The position numbers were made by a program, and so were the translations under genes. DNA of 64,000 bases from Saururus chinensis (lineage: Eukaryota; Streptophyta; Magnoliopsida; Piperales; Saururaceae). The notes below the pieces were generated by a model. It worked only from the letters and a program-made list of their open reading frames with translations. It was not told the origin of the DNA and ran no database searches. The stretch lies in contig CP141143.1 of assembly GCA_035235625.1 (NCBI GenBank), positions 29,336,592 to 29,400,591 of the forward strand, written 5' to 3'. Shown here piece by piece: positions 47,142-57,016 of the stretch. Position 1 is the first letter of the stretch. Every line of letters begins with the position of its first letter.

Positions 47142-47738
47142 TCATTCTGCAATGGCCCTGACCTTCTGCCCATCCATCCTTACTCTTCCCTCTGTTATGC
47201 AGTGCCCAAGGAACTCGATCTCTTTCTGCGCAAAGCGGCACTTCTCAAGCTTCAGAAACAGCTTGTGCTCCCTTAGCCTTTCCAGCACAATCCTAAGATG
47301 CCCAACATGTTCATCCAGGGAAGCACTGTATACCATAATATCGTCAAGGTAGACAACCACAAACCGGTCCAAGTAGGGTCTGAAAACATCATTCATCAGC
47401 GTTCAAAAGGTGGCTGGTGCGTTCATTAAGCCGAAGGGCATGCCTAGAAACTCAAACAGCCCATACCGTGTAACCATCGATGTCTTCGCCTCATCGCCCA
47501 CAGCAATGCGAACCGGGCAATAACCCGACCTGAGATCCAGCTTAGTGAAATAGGAAGTCTTTGCCAAGCGGTTGAACAAGTCAGCCACAAGAGGGACTGG
47601 GTACTTGTTCTTAACGGTGATCTGATTCAGCACTCTATAATCCACACATAAACGTAGGGAACCGTCCTGCTTCCGTTGAAAAAGGACTGGGGTTCCGAAG
47701 GGAGCCTTCGATGGTCTGATCAAGCCCACCTTCAACAA
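47142..47738 (-). pseudogene. Reverse transcriptase of gypsy pol (two pieces)
   Basis: 47738-47403 holds [22 protein letters not shown]...LDLRSGY and [13 protein letters not shown]. 47396-47142 holds the catalytic YLDDIMVYS and FLGHCITEGRVRMD. A stop (TGA where Cys is usual) sits between ATF and TLMNDV, another ends the second piece, and one separates RT from the protease part. The catalytic aspartates remain. Confidence 0.92.
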
Positions 47739-47747
47739 CTCATCAAG

Positions 47748-48641
47748 CTATTTCCTGAGTTCAGCTAACTCTGGTGGAGCCATGCAATAGGGAGCTCTTG
47801 CTGGAGGGCGAGCTCCTGGCATCAACTCAATGGCATGATCCATTGCACGGCGTGGAGGAAGGGTTTGCGGCAACTCTGGTGGCATTACGTCTGCAAACTC
47901 GCTCAGCAAGTTCTCTACCTTCTCTGGAATGTCCACAGCTATGTTCTCAGCTTCCACCATCGTGACCAAGTATGTCTTATGGCCCTGTTCAAGGCCTTTC
48001 ATTAGCTGAAGGGCAGACACAACCTGCACCTCTGTCTCGCCTTTGTTCTCACCAATAAAGCAGGGAATTCTTTCGTCACCAATAAGAATACCCCTAAGGT
48101 GTGGCATCACGGACACCCTAGCCACCCTCATGAAGTCCAGCCCAAGGATCAACTCAAAGTCGTCCAAGGGAACAACGGTGAAGTTAACTTTGCCCGTCCA
48201 TTCACCAATCCGCACCGGCATGTCATGGACAACTCCCAAAATCGGGGCTGCCTCTGAGTTCACTGCCTTGATCCGGGCTTGAGCCTTCTCCGTCTTTAGG
48301 CCCCATGCCTTCATGCACTTCTCTGCTAGGAAATTATGGGAAGCACCTGTGTCAACCAGCGCTCGCACAGGGTGCTTGTCCAGAATGGCCTCAACATATA
48401 TCAGCCCGCCATGCTCCTTCTCCTTTCGGATAGCACTCACAATCTGCATGGGGTTCATACGGACAATGACCTCCTCTTCCAAAGAAGAGTCGTTCTCAGC
48501 AAAAATAGCATTCAACTTCTCCCTCTTTGGGCACTCCTTAGCGCGGTGAGGGCCTTCGCAGATGAAGCAAGCTATCCCCTTGGATTTGTTCAGCCTGCTC
48601 ACTGCACTTGCCCTTGAAATCAATCCTGCGTGTATCGCCAT
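47748..48641 (-). pseudogene. Gag nucleocapsid plus aspartic protease (fragment)
   Basis: 297 open codons. The knuckle CFICEGPHRAKEC (CX2CX3HX4C, one residue shorter than the classical form) at about 48570 is followed by CPKREKLNAIF and an acidic linker. The retropepsin core ALVDTGASHNF is at about 48360 and PLDDFELILGLDFM at about 48150. The C-terminal part (PPRRAMDHAIELMPGARPPARAPYCM) is the normal lead into RT. A stop separates it from RT at about 47745. Confidence 0.9.
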
Positions 48642-49612
48642 TCAGCTTGCATCCGCCCCTAGAGGAAGAAGGCCCTTTGTCTCACTTCTGCGTGGTTGGT
48701 TCTGACTTGTAGTCAACCAACCTTTCAGCCGCTGTGATGGCTGAGGGGAGGTCCCGAACGTTCTACCTTAGTAACTCGTTCTGTACCCAATTCTGGAGGC
48801 CAGTCAGGAAGTTGAATAACTTGTCCTCCTCTGTCAATGTGCTTGATGTCCAAGAGGAGGGACTGGAATTATTTTACATACTCCCTGACGGTCCCTGTCT
48901 GCTTCAATTTCCTAAGAGAGTCTCGTGCAACCCACGCCGTGTTCGTGCGGAGGAACTGATCCCTGAGTTCCTTCTTCATCATCACCCAGGTCTGGATAGG
49001 GGGACGCCCAGCAGCAGCATCATCTTCCAGCCTGGTTCGCCACCAAAGCTTGGCATCTCCTGAGAGATACAAGCTTGTCACCATGACCTTCTCTTCGTCC
49101 GGGGTATGGGTGATCGCGAAGAACTGCTCTATATCCCAAACGAAGTTCTCGATATCCTTAGCACTCCGAGAACCAAAGTAGGATTTCGGTTTAGGCACCT
49201 TCGCTTTCTTCATAGACTGCCCTGTCTTGGGTCTAGGTTCTACCTCCGTCCCTAAAGGTACTGAGTTCAAAACAGCCCGCTCAAGGAGAGCAATTTTGTC
49301 CATCAGCTCTTGAACCTTCCCTTCCGTCTCCGTCCTCAATTCCTACAACTTATCCTTCAAGTAATCCATGGTAGCAGCCATGTCCGCAGCCAGGTAACTA
49401 ACTCAGGCAGCACCTCCTGTGGAAGTGCTTCCCCCGGCCTCGTCTGCATAGGAACTGATCTCAACCAAGGAGAGGCGCTGGTCGAAGGCCCCAATGCGAT
49501 CCTAGACAGATCGCACAGAAGCCTGGACTTCGGCCAGCGTCCCTAGAGCTGTCTTCAAAGCTTCGATTCTCGCCTCCATGTCTGTCATCCGCTTCAGCAT
49601 GGAGCTTGTCAT
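48642..49612 (-). pseudogene. Gag of the chromovirus (N-terminal part, broken)
   Basis: The likely start is ATG at 49612 (MTSSMLKRMTDMEARIEALK), a coiled-coil N-terminus common in chromovirus gag. Stops occur after ASVRSV, after TGGAA and after MDYLKDKL. From 49339 the frame is open through the capsid core (PKSYFGSRSAKDIENFVWDI, LYLSGDAKLWWRTR, FLRTNTAWVARDSLRKLKQTGTVREYVK). A stop and a frameshift near 48830-48870 break the rest; the expected EEDKLFNFLTGLQNW segment lies in another frame. Confidence 0.85.
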
Positions 49613-49697
49613 GGTGGTACTTAGTCTGTCCGTAATCAGCAAGGAATCCCTGGGTCCTTGCTCGCCAAATCCCCTACAAGCGTACCTGGTTTGTCGG

Positions 49698-49719
49698 GGA
49701 TCCCGACAATGGGACCAAC
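49698..49719 (-). other. Putative primer binding site region of the chromovirus
   Basis: Directly inside the 5' LTR, the minus strand reads GTTGGTCCCATTGTCGGG. A TGG-initial sequence at this position is expected of a primer site, but it is not the canonical TGGTATCAGAGC and I cannot name the tRNA. A near-palindrome, TTGTCGGGGATCCCGACAA (plus strand, 49691-49709), overlaps it. Confidence 0.4.
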
Positions 49720-50096
49720 TATCACAGGCGCAGAGCTTTGCCTAGCGTCCACTCCCGTGATGGCCTGGCTGCAATGCACAGCCAGCAGCCTTCTCTCGTA
49801 TCCCGTCTAGGAGTCCAACTGTGCTGCATGACTGTATCCCAGCGGCCTTAGGAATCCGTCCCTAAGGGGTTGTGGCGCCCAGCAAGCCACTTAGAGTCCT
49901 GCTCGCGCAGGGACTTTGCCTCAGCCTGCTCCGCAAGGCAAGTGGTCATCCAGAACCGCTCCAACGCTGCTCCCAACATCCGTCCGTGCCCAAGGGGCTG
50001 CCTAGGCTGTCTGTCGCCAAGGCTAACTTGGCTGTCCGCTGCCAAGTATAGGGGGTAGCCGCCCCCTTATCTATGCAAAAAGTGGAGGGGCTAACA
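49720..50096 (-). repeat. 5' LTR of the chromovirus (internally deleted)
   Basis: 377 bp. It matches both ends of the 803-bp 3' LTR but lacks the stretch equivalent to about 44310-44740. The terminal TG has become TA on the interior side. Confidence 0.88.
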
Positions 50097-50553
50097 CGAG
50101 GGTACCCACCGAAGGAGGTGGACACACTTCCATTACATATGATGCTCGCCTTGACGCTGCCTTCAACCATAGCACGGCCCACATGTTTGATGAATGCAGC
50201 TGGGCCACGCACGTTGATGGCAAAGAGGTGATCTAAGGACTGCAAATCAAGGTCTGTAATGGTTTGCTCGCAGTTGAGGGTACCAGCATTGCAGAAGAGG
50301 ATGTCAATGCGACCGAGCTTTTGGAGAGTTTGGTGGATGGCCAACTGGACTTTGCTTTCATCCGTGACGTCACAATGAATGTAAATGCACCGGTGAGGCC
50401 AATGGACTCAGCCACTGCTTGGCCCTGCTGGTTTTGAATGTCAGTGATCACTACAAAGGCACCATGATCGGCAAACAAGCAGGCGGTTACATCGCCAATG
50501 CCTTGGGCGGCACCGGTGATGATTGCCACCTTTCCTTGCAGCCTGAAAGCCAT
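50097..50553 (-). pseudogene. Short-chain dehydrogenase/reductase (SDR) pseudogene, N-terminal part
   Basis: A classical plant SDR, like the secoisolariciresinol dehydrogenase-type family (NAD-dependent oxidation of an alcohol), starts at ATG 50553: [21 protein letters not shown], with the TGxxxGIG cofactor motif. VVITDIQ has an Asp that normally favours NAD over NADP. A one-base frameshift near 50380 (the [11 protein letters not shown] segment lies in another frame) is followed by LFCNAGT (NAG motif), FAINVRGP and IICNGSVSTSFGGYP. The retrotransposon interrupts it at 50096; the C-terminal part is at 43917-44234. The substrate cannot be told. Even without the insertion the frameshift would inactivate it. 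No intron is visible. Confidence 0.88.
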
Positions 50554-50830
50554 TTTAATCAGGGAAAATGATCTCGAGTTTAAGTAGGAACAGAATTGCA
50601 CAGCGATTTGAATTTACAAAATAGAATTGCAAACAGATGAAGTACTTTTGTGTAAGGCAGACATATGGAACAGAAATATATATAATGCATACCTCATTCT
50701 TTTTATATAAAAAAAATATGCCCAGACTACAAAGCTTGAAAGGCTCTATTGATTGTTCTACAAGTCCTGAGCTGAAGGCTCGCACTTAAATAATACTCCA
50801 CTACTACAGCTGCTTGTGTTAGAGGGCTAT
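50554..50830 (-). promoter_or_regulatory. SDR 5' leader/promoter region
   Basis: On the minus strand a TATTTAAG (about 50785-50792) could be a TATA element. A GAATGAG|GTATGC junction near 50691 looks like a splice donor of a leader intron. The stretch is nearly duplicated at 57580-57830. Leader intron and TATA are inference. Confidence 0.35.
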
Positions 50831-51640
50831 CTTTTCCAATCATCTATGTTTGATCTAAAACACGTTTTTTTTTCTTCCTTTTGCCTAGTATCCACCGTTT
50901 TCATGGAGATTCTTCTGACTTAAATCAAAAACTGATGTAGAAGGTAATAAGTCGTAATCGTAGGTGAAACATCACCAGCGAACAATGTCATTTCCTTTAC
51001 AATTTCGTCTTTTCCCCTTGTCTGTGGCATTGTACTAGAACTCATCACTCATGGTATCCGCTTCACCAAAAGGTCGCTGAGGCTGGAATTGATCTTGGAT
51101 GACGGGTAGAGACGGTAAGTCACGCTTAAAACTAACGGTCTAGCAAACAATACGTGCTCTAGAGGATTGTGTTGTCTCCATAGGCGACTTCGTTAGCCAA
51201 CGTGTTATGGAGGAAATTTTGCACAATTGGGTGAGTATCGATCCAGCCACGCCGTTCATGAGGTGGGTGATCCGATGCCACGGTTGTGTGACAGCAACGG
51301 ACGTGTGGCACGAGGGTTGGATATGTTGGAGTAGCCAAACGGTAAATTTTACTTCTTTAATTTTTACAATTTCCTCAATGATAGTAAAAGGTATAACATC
51401 AATAAGCAATAATTTAATGACAGTAACAAGCGTTTATATATAAATAAAATCATAAAAGAGTAAATACCTACTAACCTTTGGGAGCGAACCCTCAAGACGC
51501 GACCAAGATATTACCCAATAAAACATCTTTTTATTTGTATAATATAGTTGTAGGTGGAGGAATATCTTGATTATATGCAAGTTATGAATGAGATTACGAA
51601 ACCATTCTAGCATGGACAAAGTAGATGTGATCACTCAAGA
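50831..51640. repeat. Copy D of the SDR-upstream duplicated region
   Basis: It lies directly upstream of the SDR and shares its blocks with copies A, B and C (19.7-23.0 kb), ending like copy A at accattctagcatggacaaagtagatgtgatca. Unlike A, B and the 57.8-kb copy, it has no CACTA sequence at the aaaacac/ttcttcc point (about 50865) and so may represent the empty site. Confidence 0.7.
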
Positions 51641-51690
51641 GTGGCGTACCAGCGGAAGTATGGGAGGGTGTGAGCCCTAGGGGTGGATCC

Positions 51691-52628
51691 TGTAAAAAAA
51701 TTGATTATTTAAACAATTATCTCTACACATTTATAAGGAAATCAAATAATATAAGTAATAAGCATGATCAAGAGGTTAATTATTAATCAAATTAAATTTA
51801 TTCAAAGGATGATACACACTGAAATACCTTTGAGGCTGATCAGCCCCGGGACACCAAGATCCTTCACGCCGACGCCCGATGTATTAATTGAATAAAAATT
51901 CAATTAAGGAAGAGAGGAGTACCTTGTTTATGTTTAGATCCCTCAACAATCCCTTACAATAGAGTGTAGAACTCTCTTAATGGAGTGTCGTAGCCCTTCT
52001 CTTCAATGCTCTTGTAGATCAAGATGATGGCGAGACTCTCAAAGCGGTCAACCTACATTGGAAGATGACGAGGGAGAGATGGAAGGGGGAAGCCAGCCCC
52101 CTTTCTCTCTTCTTCCTGTGCAACACACCAAAGAGAGGTGAGATAGGAGAGGGGACGGGATGGGAGAGATGGGGAGAGGAGGGGGACATGCCTTCATGCT
52201 TCCCCCTCTCCTTTCTATTCCTTTTTATACCTCTCTCCCTTAATGGGCTTAAGTGAATGGGCCTCTAATCTGAGTTCTACCATATTAACCTATAGGGTTT
52301 GACACAATGGGAATGACGTATGTTTCTTAAAAGGCCATTGAGGCATGGCCCCCTACACGCGATAAGGTCGACCCTTGGCTAACAATGGGTCAGACCACAT
52401 ACCCTTATTCTAGAGTCGGGCCCCACAAAGTGAATATGTGCATCTTAGTCACATGTCTAGTATGCATGTGTGTCGGATGTGAGTCCCATGTGAATAAGCA
52501 TCACGATGGTTCTTGTGGGGTTGCCGCGACTGCCCTCACTGTCCTTGGACCACGTGGCCTATACCGGCTCACCCGAACTGCGAACAAGGGTAGACAATAT
52601 GGGCCTGACCCCATACCATGGTCCAACA
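51691..52628 (-). repeat. Copia 3' LTR
   Basis: On the minus strand it begins TGTTGGACCATGG after a purine tract and ends TTTTTTTACA. 938 bp, with a CT-rich leader-like part (52080-52250). It is placed by the RNase H remnant and purine tract immediately upstream. There is no second LTR in the window, so the 3' end is approximate. Confidence 0.65.
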
Positions 52629-52641
52629 TCCCCCACTATGG
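52629..52641 (-). other. Copia polypurine tract
   Basis: The minus strand reads ATAGTGGGGGA directly before the TGTTGG LTR start. Confidence 0.7.
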
Positions 52642-52644
52642 GTG

Positions 52645-53029
52645 AAGGGATCATATGGTTCCACAACAACTAGCGCTTATGAGCGTGTCGTATAAATATA
52701 TCCATTGTTAAGGCCTTAGTGAACGAATCCTCCAATTTCTCAGTAATAGGAATATGATTCACAACCATTTTTCCTCTATGTAGCATGTTGAATATATAGT
52801 AGTAATGCACTTCAATGTGCTTACCTTTAGCACTGATCTCCCCATTTTTAAGAGTCAACATTATAGCCAAATTATCGCAATAAATATTGACACAAGAATC
52901 AGTCCATTTTTCTAGTCCCAATCTAAATACAAATTCCTTTCACCAAACTGCCTATGAAGTTGTTATACTACATACATAAAACTTAGCGTCCATTGTAGAC
53001 TTAGAAATACTTTTATGTTTCTTGCACGC
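52645..53029 (-). pseudogene. Copia RNase H remnant (C-terminal pol)
   Basis: The minus strand reads KKHKSISKSTMDAKFYVCSITTS (the usual KQxxxSxSTxEAEY motif), a stop, then AVW and LGLEKW..., and VNIYCDNLAIMLTLKNG...GKHIEVHYYYI...LEDSFTKAL, the standard Copia RNase H end before the polypurine tract. It is cut at 53029 by CACTA-type sequence. About 70-80 residues that should link it to the RT part at 57017 are missing. Confidence 0.85.
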
Positions 53030-53830
53030 GGGGGCGAGTGGCCGAGGAGGAGGCGGGGCGGAGGGAGATGGTGGGGGACTGGAGGGAGGGAGAGGGGCAG
53101 GGGGGATTGCGGGGGCCAACAGGGGGGAGGGAAGGGGGTGGAGAGGAAGGGGACTGGGCGGCGGCGGGCGGCGGAATGGAGCAGGGGGGAGGGGGGGGAC
53201 TGGGGCAGGGGGAGGGGAGGGGCGGATTGTGGGGGCCAACATGGGAGGGGAAGGGGGCGGAGAGGGAGGGGACTGGAGCAGAGGGAGAGAGAAAACGGGG
53301 AAGGGGGAAGGGGGCCGGAGGACGGAGCGGCGGGGGCGAGTGGCTGAGGAGGAGGCGGGGTGGCGGGATGGAGAGGAGGTGGGTCGGCATGGCTGCAGGC
53401 GGCGGGCGACGGCGGACAACAAGGAGCAGAAAGGAAAACGGAGGGGGTGGGGGTTGGACGGGAGGACGGAGCGGCGGGGGCGAGTAGCCGAGGAGAAGGT
53501 GGGGCAGCGTGGCTGCAGCGACAAGGCGGCGGGCAGCGGCAGACGACAGGGAGCAGATAGGGGAACAGAGGGGGTGTGGTGGTCGGACCTGAGGACGGAG
53601 CGGCTGGGGTGAGTGGCCGAGGAGGAGTCGGGGCGGCGGGACGGAGAGGAGGTGGGGCGGCGTGGCTGCAGGCGGCGGCGGACGACAGGGTGCAGAAAGG
53701 GGAACGGAGGGGGTGTTGGGCTAGCACCAGAGGACAAAGCGGCGGGGGCGAGTGGCCGAGGAGAAGGCGGGGCGAAGAGGAGGCGGCGGCACGGCGGTGG
53801 GGCGGCGGGAAAATGGGGCATGGGGGGCCG
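53030..53830. repeat. GC-rich minisatellite (127-147-bp unit)
   Basis: gcggcgggggcgagtggccgagg recurs, slightly altered, near 53030, 53326, 53473, 53600 and 53739. Each is followed by cggggcggc...gaggtggg, gcatggctgcaggcggcgg and acggagggggtg. About four to five units. Confidence 0.75.
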
Positions 53831-54179
53831 GATAGATTTATAGGCGCGGGTGAAATTTCTCCCACGCGGGCGGAATTTCAGCCGGCATATTTGTTTTAAA
53901 AAAAAATATACATTAGCGACGCTCACAGTGAGCGTCGCCAATACAAACTAACAGCTACGTATTAGTACTTCGTCGCTAATTACAATATGTATTAGCGACG
54001 TATACACTTGTATGTCGCTATTATTATGTTTTTTAGCGATGTACATGCTTATACGTCGCTAATACAACATCGTATTAGCGACGTAAAAGCCTATACGTCG
54101 CTAATACTATATTGTATATATAGTATTAGCGACGTATAGTTTATATGTCGCTAATGATTTTTTTTAAAAAAAATTAATA

Positions 54180-56460
54180 TCCCCTCCGCTCTCACTCTCT
54201 TCCCTCTCCTCTCGCTCCCTATCTCCTATCTCTCTCCTCCCACTCTCTTCTCTCTCTACCCTCCCTCTCCCTTCTCTCTCTACCCTCTCTCTCTCTCCCT
54301 TCTGTCCCCTCTCCTCTCTCGATCTCCCTATCTCCTCTCTCTCCTGCCTATCTCTGTTCTCTCCTCCTCTCTATGTCCTCCCTTCTCTCTCTCTCTCCTC
54401 CCTCCCTCTCCTCTCTACCCTCCCTTCTCTCTCTCCCTCTCCTCTCTCCCCCCTTCTCTCTCTCTCCCTCTCCTCTCTCCCCCTTCTCTCTCTCTCCCTC
54501 TCCTCTCTCTCTCCTCCCTTCTCTCTCTCTCCTCCCTTCTCTCTCTCCTCCCTTCTCTCTCTCTGCTCTCTCCCCCTCTCTCTATTTTATATTTTTTATT
54601 TAAAAATAAAAGAAAATATATATATATTAGCGATGTATAACCATATACGTCGCTAAAAGGGTATTAGCGACATATATGAGTATACGTTGCTAATACTCAA
54701 GGGTATATGCGACGTATATTTGTAAGCGTCGTTAATACCTTTTTTATTTTTTATTCATTTTTTAAATAAAAATTTCAAAAAATTTCAAAAAATTTAAAAA
54801 TATTACTCTTCATCTCCTCCCTCCCCTCTCCTCTCTCTCTCTCTCTCCTCCCTCCCTCTCTCTCCCTCTCTCTCTCACCCTCTCCTCTCTCTCTTTCGCC
54901 TCTCCTCTCCCTCCCTCCTCTCTCACTCTCTCTCCCTCTCTCTCCCTCTCCTCTCTCTCTCTCTCACTCTCTCCTCCTCCTCCTCCTCCTCTCTCTCTCT
55001 CTATCCTTCCTCACCTCTCTCTCTCCTTCCTCCCCTCTCTATCCCCTCTCTCTCTCCTCCCTTCTCCCCACTCTCTCTCCCTTCTCCATCTACTCTCTCT
55101 CTCTCTCCCTTCTCCCCTCTCTCTCCTCCCTTCTCCCCTCATTCTCTCTCTCTCCTCCCTCTACTCTCTCTCTCCTCTCTCTCCCCTCTCTATTTTTTAT
55201 TTTTATTTAAAAATAAAAGTAAAAATATATATATTAGCAATGTATAACCATATATGTCGCTGATACTCAAGGGTATTAGCGACTTATATTTGTAAGCATC
55301 GTTAATACCTTTTTATTTTTTATTTATTTTTTAAATAAAAATTTAAAAAAATTTCAAAAAAATTTCAAAATATTACTCTTCATCTCCTCCCTCTCTCCCC
55401 TCTCCTCTCTCTCTCCTCCCTCCCTCCCTCTCTCTCCCCCTCTCTCCCTCTCCTCTCTCTCTCTCCCCCTCCCTCCCTCCCTCCCTCTCTCTCTCACTCT
55501 CTCTCCTCTCCTCCCTCTCTCTCTCTCTCACTCTCTGCCCTCCTCCTCTCTCTCTCCTCTCTCTCTCCATCCTCTTCTCTCTCTCCTCCCTCTCTCCACC
55601 CTCTCTCTCTCCACCCTTTCGCTCTCCTATCTCTTCCCTCCCCCCCTCTCTCTCTCCTCCCTTCTCCCTCTCTCTCTCCCTTCTCCATCTACTCTCTCTC
55701 TCCTTCCTTCTCCCTCTCTCTCTCCCTCCTCCCTTTCTCTCCCCCTCTCTCTCCTCCCTCTTTCTTTTCTCCCTCTCTCTCTCCTCCCTTTTTCCTCTCT
55801 CTCCTCCCTCTCCCTCTCTCTCCCCCCTCTCTCTCTCCTCCCTCTCTCCACCCTTTCTCTCTCCTATCTCTCTCTCTTCCCTCCCCCTCTCTCCTCTAAT
55901 TTCAATTTTTTTTAGATTTTTTATTTTGTAAAATTAATTATAAAAAGAAAAAAATTAATTTGAAATACTAATAGCGACGTATAGGATTATACGTCGCTAT
56001 TAGTACATGTATTAGCGACCTATAATTATATACGTCACTAATACATGTACTAATATCGACATATAATTCTATACGTCGTTATTAGTATTTTATTTTAAAT
56101 TAATTTTTTTTATTTTTTAAATAAAAAAATTTCTAAAAAATTTAAAAAAACATCAAAGTAAAATCCCTCTCTCTCTCTCCACTCCTCTCTCTCTCTCCTC
56201 CCTCCCCTCTCTCACTCTCTCCCCTCCACCCTCTCTCTCCCTCTCACCTCCTTCTCTTTTTCTACCCTCTCTCTCTCTCCTCCCTCTCCCTCTCCCTCGT
56301 CCCTCCCCTCTCTCTCTCCTCTTATTTTTTTAAATTTTTTTATTTTATAAAATAATTTTTTCTCCCTCCCCCTCTCTCACTCCTTCCTCACCTCTCTCTC
56401 TCCTTCCTCCCCTCTCTCTCCTCCCTCTCTCTCCTCTCCCCTCCCTCCCCCTCTCTCTTT
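54180..56460. repeat. CT-rich (polypyrimidine) tracts
   Basis: Four long CTCTCCCTCTCTC-type tracts of about 300-520 bp. They are separated by ~170-270-bp AT-rich spacers with attagcgacgtata dyads (54605-54760, 55230-55300, 55965-56085). Low-complexity peptides from them (Ser/Leu or Arg/Glu) are artefacts. Confidence 0.85.
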
Positions 56461-57016
56461 GTTATTAAATTTTTAATTTAAAAAATAGGTATTAGTGACA
56501 CATGTAACTATGCGTTGCTACTACCAAGGGTAATAGTGACGCATAGTTACATACGTCGCTACTAGTACCAGGTAGTAGCGACGTATAACTATGCGTCGCT
56601 ATTAGTTCATAATTTTTATTTTTTATTTAAAATTGATACATATTAGCGACGCTTATTTATAAACATCGCTATTGTTGAAGGTATTAGCGACGTTTGTAAA
56701 AATGCGTCGTTAATAGTTTTAAATTTTTTTTAAAAAAAATTAATAGATATATCTTTTAGCGACGCTTATGCAAGCGTCACTAATAACCCAAGTATTAGCG
56801 ACGCATGAACTTAAGCGTCGCTAAAAGGTTAGGTATTAGCGACGCTTTTACTTATGCGTCGCTAATATGCTACCATTAGCGACACTTAATATTATGTGTC
56901 GCTAATATTAGTTGTTGTTGCGACGTTTTTTAATATGTCGTTATTAACACTTTGTAGCGACGCATTTTATTGCGACGCTTATATAAGCGTCACTAATACC
57001 CAATTTTGTTGTAGTG

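Larger units (their letters stand above)
44235..50096 (-). mobile_element. Ty3/gypsy chromovirus inserted in the SDR gene
   Basis: Minus-strand element with LTRs at 44235-45037 (3', 803 bp) and 49720-50096 (5', internally deleted by about 430 bp). It carries gag, CX2CX3HX4C knuckle, DTG protease, RT (YLDD), RNase H, integrase and a chromodomain in Ty3/gypsy order; the chromodomain makes it a chromovirus. A polypurine tract (45038-45050) abuts the 3' LTR. Flanks CCAGG (44230-44234) and CGAGG (50097-50101) look like a 5-bp target duplication with one change. At least seven in-frame stops or frameshifts, plus an Asn in place of the first integrase catalytic Asp, show it is dead. It splits a short-chain dehydrogenase gene lying in the same orientation. 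Confidence 0.92.
53030..57016. mobile_element. CACTA-type non-autonomous element in the Copia pol
   Basis: The right end TTTTGTTGTAGTG (57004-57016), outward CACTACAACAAAA, is preceded by 500 bp of dense tattagcgacgctt/aagcgtcgctaat dyads (56480-57000). Inward, CT-rich tracts (54180-54590, 54795-55195, 55375-55895, 56165-56460) alternate with AT-rich spacers holding gcgacgtata/tatacgtcgc dyads. The left 0.85 kb is a GC-rich minisatellite. No transposase is present. The left terminus is missing: the GC-rich part abuts Copia RNase H directly, probably by a deletion that also removed Copia sequence. Large Arg/Pro/Ala ORFs in the GC-rich block occur on both strands and are not genes. Confidence 0.7.

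Noticed and set aside
52952-53941. 329- and 300-codon Pro/Ala/Ser-rich ORFs (minus) and Gly/Arg/Glu ORFs (plus)
   Set aside because: They arise from a GC-rich minisatellite, are open on both strands, and the long minus one begins in CACTA sequence and ends in Copia RNase H.
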